Assembly (NCBI RefSeq): GCF_048773025.1
Contig: NC_133557.1
Span: 17,314,001-17,378,000, forward strand
Direction: 5' to 3'
From: Camelus bactrianus
Lineage: Eukaryota > Chordata > Mammalia > Artiodactyla > Camelidae
Length of the DNA stretch: 64,000 nt
A program made the position numbers and the translations under genes. The notes under the pieces are model-generated. The model searched no databases. It had not been told where the DNA came from and saw only the letters and a program-made list of their open reading frames with translations. Of the stretch, positions 63,541 through 64,000 are shown in pieces. Every line of letters starts with the position of its first letter. Positions within the stretch are counted from its first letter, which is position 1.

Positions 63541-64000
63541 CAATGGAAGGGCATTCAAAAGACAAATGGTGACTCTTCCCTTTCAAAGACACTATGATCT
63601 AGTGGAAACATTTCTACACAACCAGAATATTCAAACTGGAGTGAGAAAATGCCTCTGTAACAATTTTAAGAATTTCTTATATTTTCAAGGCTTGAATGAG
63701 AAGTTTTACTTTCCATCAAAGATGGCACAGCACCAAAAGTGAGAGTTTTGATTCATATATATGAATTTTTTTTGATGCCTGAAAGGTTTTTTTGGAACAC
63801 AGAGAATTCGTAAATTATATCTACTTCTGTGACATACCTTTTATGTATAGTTTAGGCTAGAGCAAACCTGTATCAGATGATCTTTGATGCTCTCTCTGCA
63901 ACAGGCTAGAGATAACTTAATCTCATGTCTACATGTCAAAAGCATTCATATTTTTCAAGATTAAAAGAGGGCCATGAGGACACGGGATCATATCTATTTT

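Larger units (their letters stand above)
56476..64000. other. 5' UTR intron of CHD6 (upstream part continues past the window)
   Basis: Contains a LINE-1 ORF2 fragment (61300-62230), a hAT-type element (62310-62500), weak L2 words near 60870-61000 and an unresolved old repeat (62690-63540). 56480-60860 shows no confident repeat, no exon and no CpG-rich promoter. The 193-codon frame at 60417-60998 has no recognisable domain. Confidence 0.65.

Noticed and set aside
56476-64000. CHD6 promoter or CpG island
   Set aside because: No CpG-rich stretch is visible; the first non-coding exon must lie beyond the window.

Overview
The window is mammalian nuclear DNA lying inside one gene, CHD6 (chromodomain helicase DNA-binding protein 6, an ATP-dependent chromatin remodeller), on the minus strand. 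The host is most likely a camelid. At least eight copies or fragments of a tRNA-Ala-derived SINE of the camelid vic-1 type are present, each with box A and box B, the end 'ccagtacctccatt' and a 3' part ending near 'cctaattacctcccc'. LINE-1 copies carry 3' UTRs of artiodactyl type. I see no BovB or Bov-tA, which ruminant DNA would be expected to carry. The species call rests on remembered repeat consensus sequences, not on a database search.

Gene layout: reading from high to low coordinates, 15 coding exons can be placed to the base with AG/GT borders and compatible phases. They run from the initiator ATG at 56451 to a donor at 5945. Together they give 2468 coding bases, or 822 codons plus 2 bases, with no stop or frameshift. 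Counted from the first Met, the Walker A motif falls at residues 486-493 and the DEAH box at 598-601. These are the positions I recall for human CHD6 (about 2715 aa), so no net insertion or deletion precedes them. The window encodes the Lys-rich N-terminus, both chromodomains, the whole first RecA-like ATPase lobe and the start of the second lobe. The 5' non-coding exon(s) and promoter lie beyond 64000. The rest of the helicase and the C-terminal half lie before position 1.

Regions: 56476-64000 is 5' UTR intron. 46069-56418, 32946-45547 and 21256-30885 are three long introns separating the N-terminal exons. 5945-21255 is the compact part with eleven exons for the chromodomains and ATPase. 1-5944 is an intron full of old LINE-1 sequence. 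Between exons there are only interspersed repeats (SINE, LINE-1, L2, MIR, small hAT elements), simple repeats, two clean inverted repeats and two G-rich tracts. I found no second protein gene, no RNA gene outside the SINEs, no CRISPR array and no intact virus-like element.

No new biological system was found. The points most worth a second look are the altered CHD6 start (Met-Ile-Met), insertions with clear target-site duplications (including an LINE-1 tail about 40 bases behind the donor of the ATG exon), a SINE with no A-tail, a perfect 15-bp inverted repeat, and G-rich tracts on the template strand.
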